A stretch of DNA of 17,435 nt from Comamonadaceae bacterium (GTDB taxonomy: Bacteria > Pseudomonadota > Gammaproteobacteria > Burkholderiales > Burkholderiaceae_C), in NCBI GenBank assembly GCA_947460165.1, contig CANHKH010000024.1:1-17435 (forward strand), given 5' to 3'. A program made the position numbers and the translations under genes. Shown here piece by piece: positions 16,054 to 17,435 of this stretch; the stretch's first letter is position 1, and every line of letters begins with the position of its first letter. The notes below the pieces were generated by a model. The model was not told where the DNA came from. It saw only the letters and a list, made by a program, of their open reading frames with translations, and searched no databases.

Positions 16054-17435
16054 ATGAGTGCAGTACTCGACCACCATGATCATGCGCATGACCATGAGCA
16101 CCATGCTCCTTCAGGTTGGCGCCGTTGGGTCTTTGCGACCAACCACAAGGACATTGGCACCCTGTATTTGCTGTTCAGCTTTGCGATGTTGATGTTCGGT
16201 GGCGTGCTGGCCCTGGGCATACGCGCCGAGTTGTTCCAGCCTGGTTTGCAACTGGTCAACCCCGAGTTGTTCAACCAATTGACCACCATGCACGGCCTGA
16301 TCATGGTGTTTGGCGCCATCATGCCGGCCTTTGTGGGTTTTGCGAACTGGATGATTCCGCTGCAAATTGGCGCGTCTGACATGGCGTTTGCGCGCATGAA
16401 CAACTTCAGCTTCTGGCTGATGATTCCTGCGGCCATGATGCTGGGTGGATCCTTCTTCATGCCCGGCGGCGCCCCCGCTGCAGGCTGGACGCTGTATGCG
16501 CCCTTGACCTTGCAAATGGGCCCTTCCATGGACGCGGGCATTTTTGCCCTGCACATCCTGGGTGCGTCTTCCATCATGGGCTCGATCAACATCATCGTGA
16601 CCATCTTGAACATGCGCGCTCCCGGCATGACGCTGATGAAGATGCCCATGTTTGTGTGGACCTGGCTGATCACGGCCTACCTGCTGATCGCTGTGATGCC
16701 CGTGTTGGCAGGCGCCATCACCATGACGCTGACGGACCGCCATTTCGGCACCAGCTTCTTCAACCCCGCAGGCGGTGGCGATCCGGTGATGTACCAGCAC
16801 ATTTTCTGGTTCTTCGGTCACCCTGAGGTCTACATCATGATCTTGCCGGCCTTCGGCATCATCAGTCAAATTCTGCCGGCCTTCTCTCGCAAGCGCCTGT
16901 TTGGCTACGCCTCCATGGTGTATGCCACCGGCTCCATTGCGATTTTGAGCTTTGTGGTGTGGGCCCACCACATGTTCACCACCGGCATGCCGGTCACAGG
17001 TCAGTTGTTCTTCATGTACTCGACCATGTTGATCTCCGTGCCCACAGGCGTGAAGGTCTTCAACTGGATCGCGACCATGTGGAAGGGCTCCATGACGTTT
17101 GAGACCCCCATGTTGTTCTCGGTCGGGTTTATTTTTGTGTTCACCATGGGTGGATTCACGGGTCTCATCCTGTCGGTGGCGCCGGTCGACATTCAGCTGC
17201 AAGACACTTACTACGTGGTGGCGCATTTCCATTACGTGCTGGTGGCTGGGTCGTTGTTTGCCATGTTTGCCGGGTTTTATTACTGGGTGCCCAAGTGGAC
17301 CGGCGTGATGTACAACGAAACACGCGGCAAGATTCACTTTTGGTGGACGCTGATTTCGTTCAACATCACCTTCTTCCCCATGCACTTCTTGGGCCTGGCC
17401 GGCATGCCTCGCCGTTACGCCGACTACCCCATGCA
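16054..17435 (+). CDS. coxA: Cytochrome c oxidase subunit I, 3'-truncated by window edge
   Basis: This is the catalytic, proton-pumping subunit of an aa3-type terminal oxidase in the inner membrane. 460 codons are visible of the usual ~530-540, with no stop, and the gene continues past the right edge. Key residues are present: H80 and H393 for heme a, H391 for heme a3, CuB ligands H256, H305 and H306 (GHPEVY, AHHMF), and Y260 for the His-Tyr crosslink. The D-channel residues N98, D109 and N116 (ANWMIPLQIGASDMAFARMNN), E258 of HPEVY, and K334 of the K-channel (PTGVKVF) are intact, so this is an A1-type enzyme. The N-terminus carries a His-rich stretch (HHDHAHDHEHH, residues 7-17) before GWRRWVFATNHKDIGTLY. 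ATG 16054 has AAAGG at 16041-16045. It shares an operon with coxB. Confidence 0.98.
   Translation, partial: MSAVLDHHDHAHDHEHHAPSGWRRWVFATNHKDIGTLYLLFSFAMLMFGGVLALGIRAELFQPGLQLVNPELFNQLTTMHGLIMVFGAIMPAFVGFANWMIPLQIGASDMAFARMNNFSFWLMIPAAMMLGGSFFMPGGAPAAGWTLYAPLTLQMGPSMDAGIFALHILGASSIMGSINIIVTILNMRAPGMTLMKMPMFVWTWLITAYLLIAVMPVLAGAITMTLTDRHFGTSFFNPAGGGDPVMYQHIFWFFGHPEVYIMILPAFGIISQILPAFSRKRLFGYASMVYATGSIAILSFVVWAHHMFTTGMPVTGQLFFMYSTMLISVPTGVKVFNWIATMWKGSMTFETPMLFSVGFIFVFTMGGFTGLILSVAPVDIQLQDTYYVVAHFHYVLVAGSLFAMFAGFYYWVPKWTGVMYNETRGKIHFWWTLISFNITFFPMHFLGLAGMPRRYADYPM

Noticed and set aside
16111..17385. A 424-codon open frame on the minus strand at the right end
   Set aside because: It is an antisense shadow of coxA; the plus strand reads an intact CoxA with all heme and copper ligands. 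The antisense product is His/Gly/Gln-rich with no domain.

Overview
The window is GC-rich bacterial DNA with tightly packed genes. Gene content and order point to a betaproteobacterium of the Burkholderiales, most like the Comamonadaceae. The clues are two orphan Bug/TctC receptors, a fused LivM-LivG protein, a CaiB-type CoA-transferase in an uptake operon, and the order trmL-comF / bioC-like / DUF2244 / coxB-coxA. The assignment is inferred from family knowledge; no marker gene was compared. I found no tRNA, rRNA, CRISPR array, insertion sequence, prophage gene or obvious recent transfer.

Region 1 (1-6500, + strand) looks like one catabolic/uptake operon. It holds the 3' part of a class III CoA-transferase, a Bug/TctC periplasmic receptor overlapping it at ATGA, and a complete Liv-type ABC importer: receptor, LivH permease, a LivM-LivG fusion, and LivF. 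The likely theme is uptake of a carboxylic or amino acid and its activation as a CoA thioester. The substrate cannot be read from the sequence.

Region 2 (6508-8721, - strand) holds a DUF898 membrane protein, convergent with livF, and a LysR regulator. A good rho-independent terminator overlaps the lysR stop codon and separates the two. lysR is divergent from region 3 (8896-10772, + strand), where a second orphan Bug receptor lies 5 bases before an N-formylglutamate amidohydrolase-family gene. This suggests a small LysR-controlled uptake-and-hydrolysis unit. A TauE/SafE permease follows (10924-11679), with a U-tract hairpin just before its start.

Region 4 (11717-13961) is housekeeping. trmL and comF run on the - strand; a BioC-like methyltransferase runs on the + strand. 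The ATG start codons of comF and the bioC-like gene overlap within one CATG. Region 5 (14136-17435, + strand) is the start of an aa3/caa3-type cytochrome c oxidase cluster: a DUF2244 membrane protein, coxB with a fused cytochrome c domain, and coxA, which runs off the right edge.

Most of the window is ordinary chromosome and I see no clearly new defence or mobile system. The points most worth checking are the receptor pairing in region 1, the asymmetric ATP sites of its importer, the LysR/Bug/amidohydrolase unit, the overlapping divergent starts at 13010-13013, and the BioC-like protein without a recognisable SAM-binding glycine motif.
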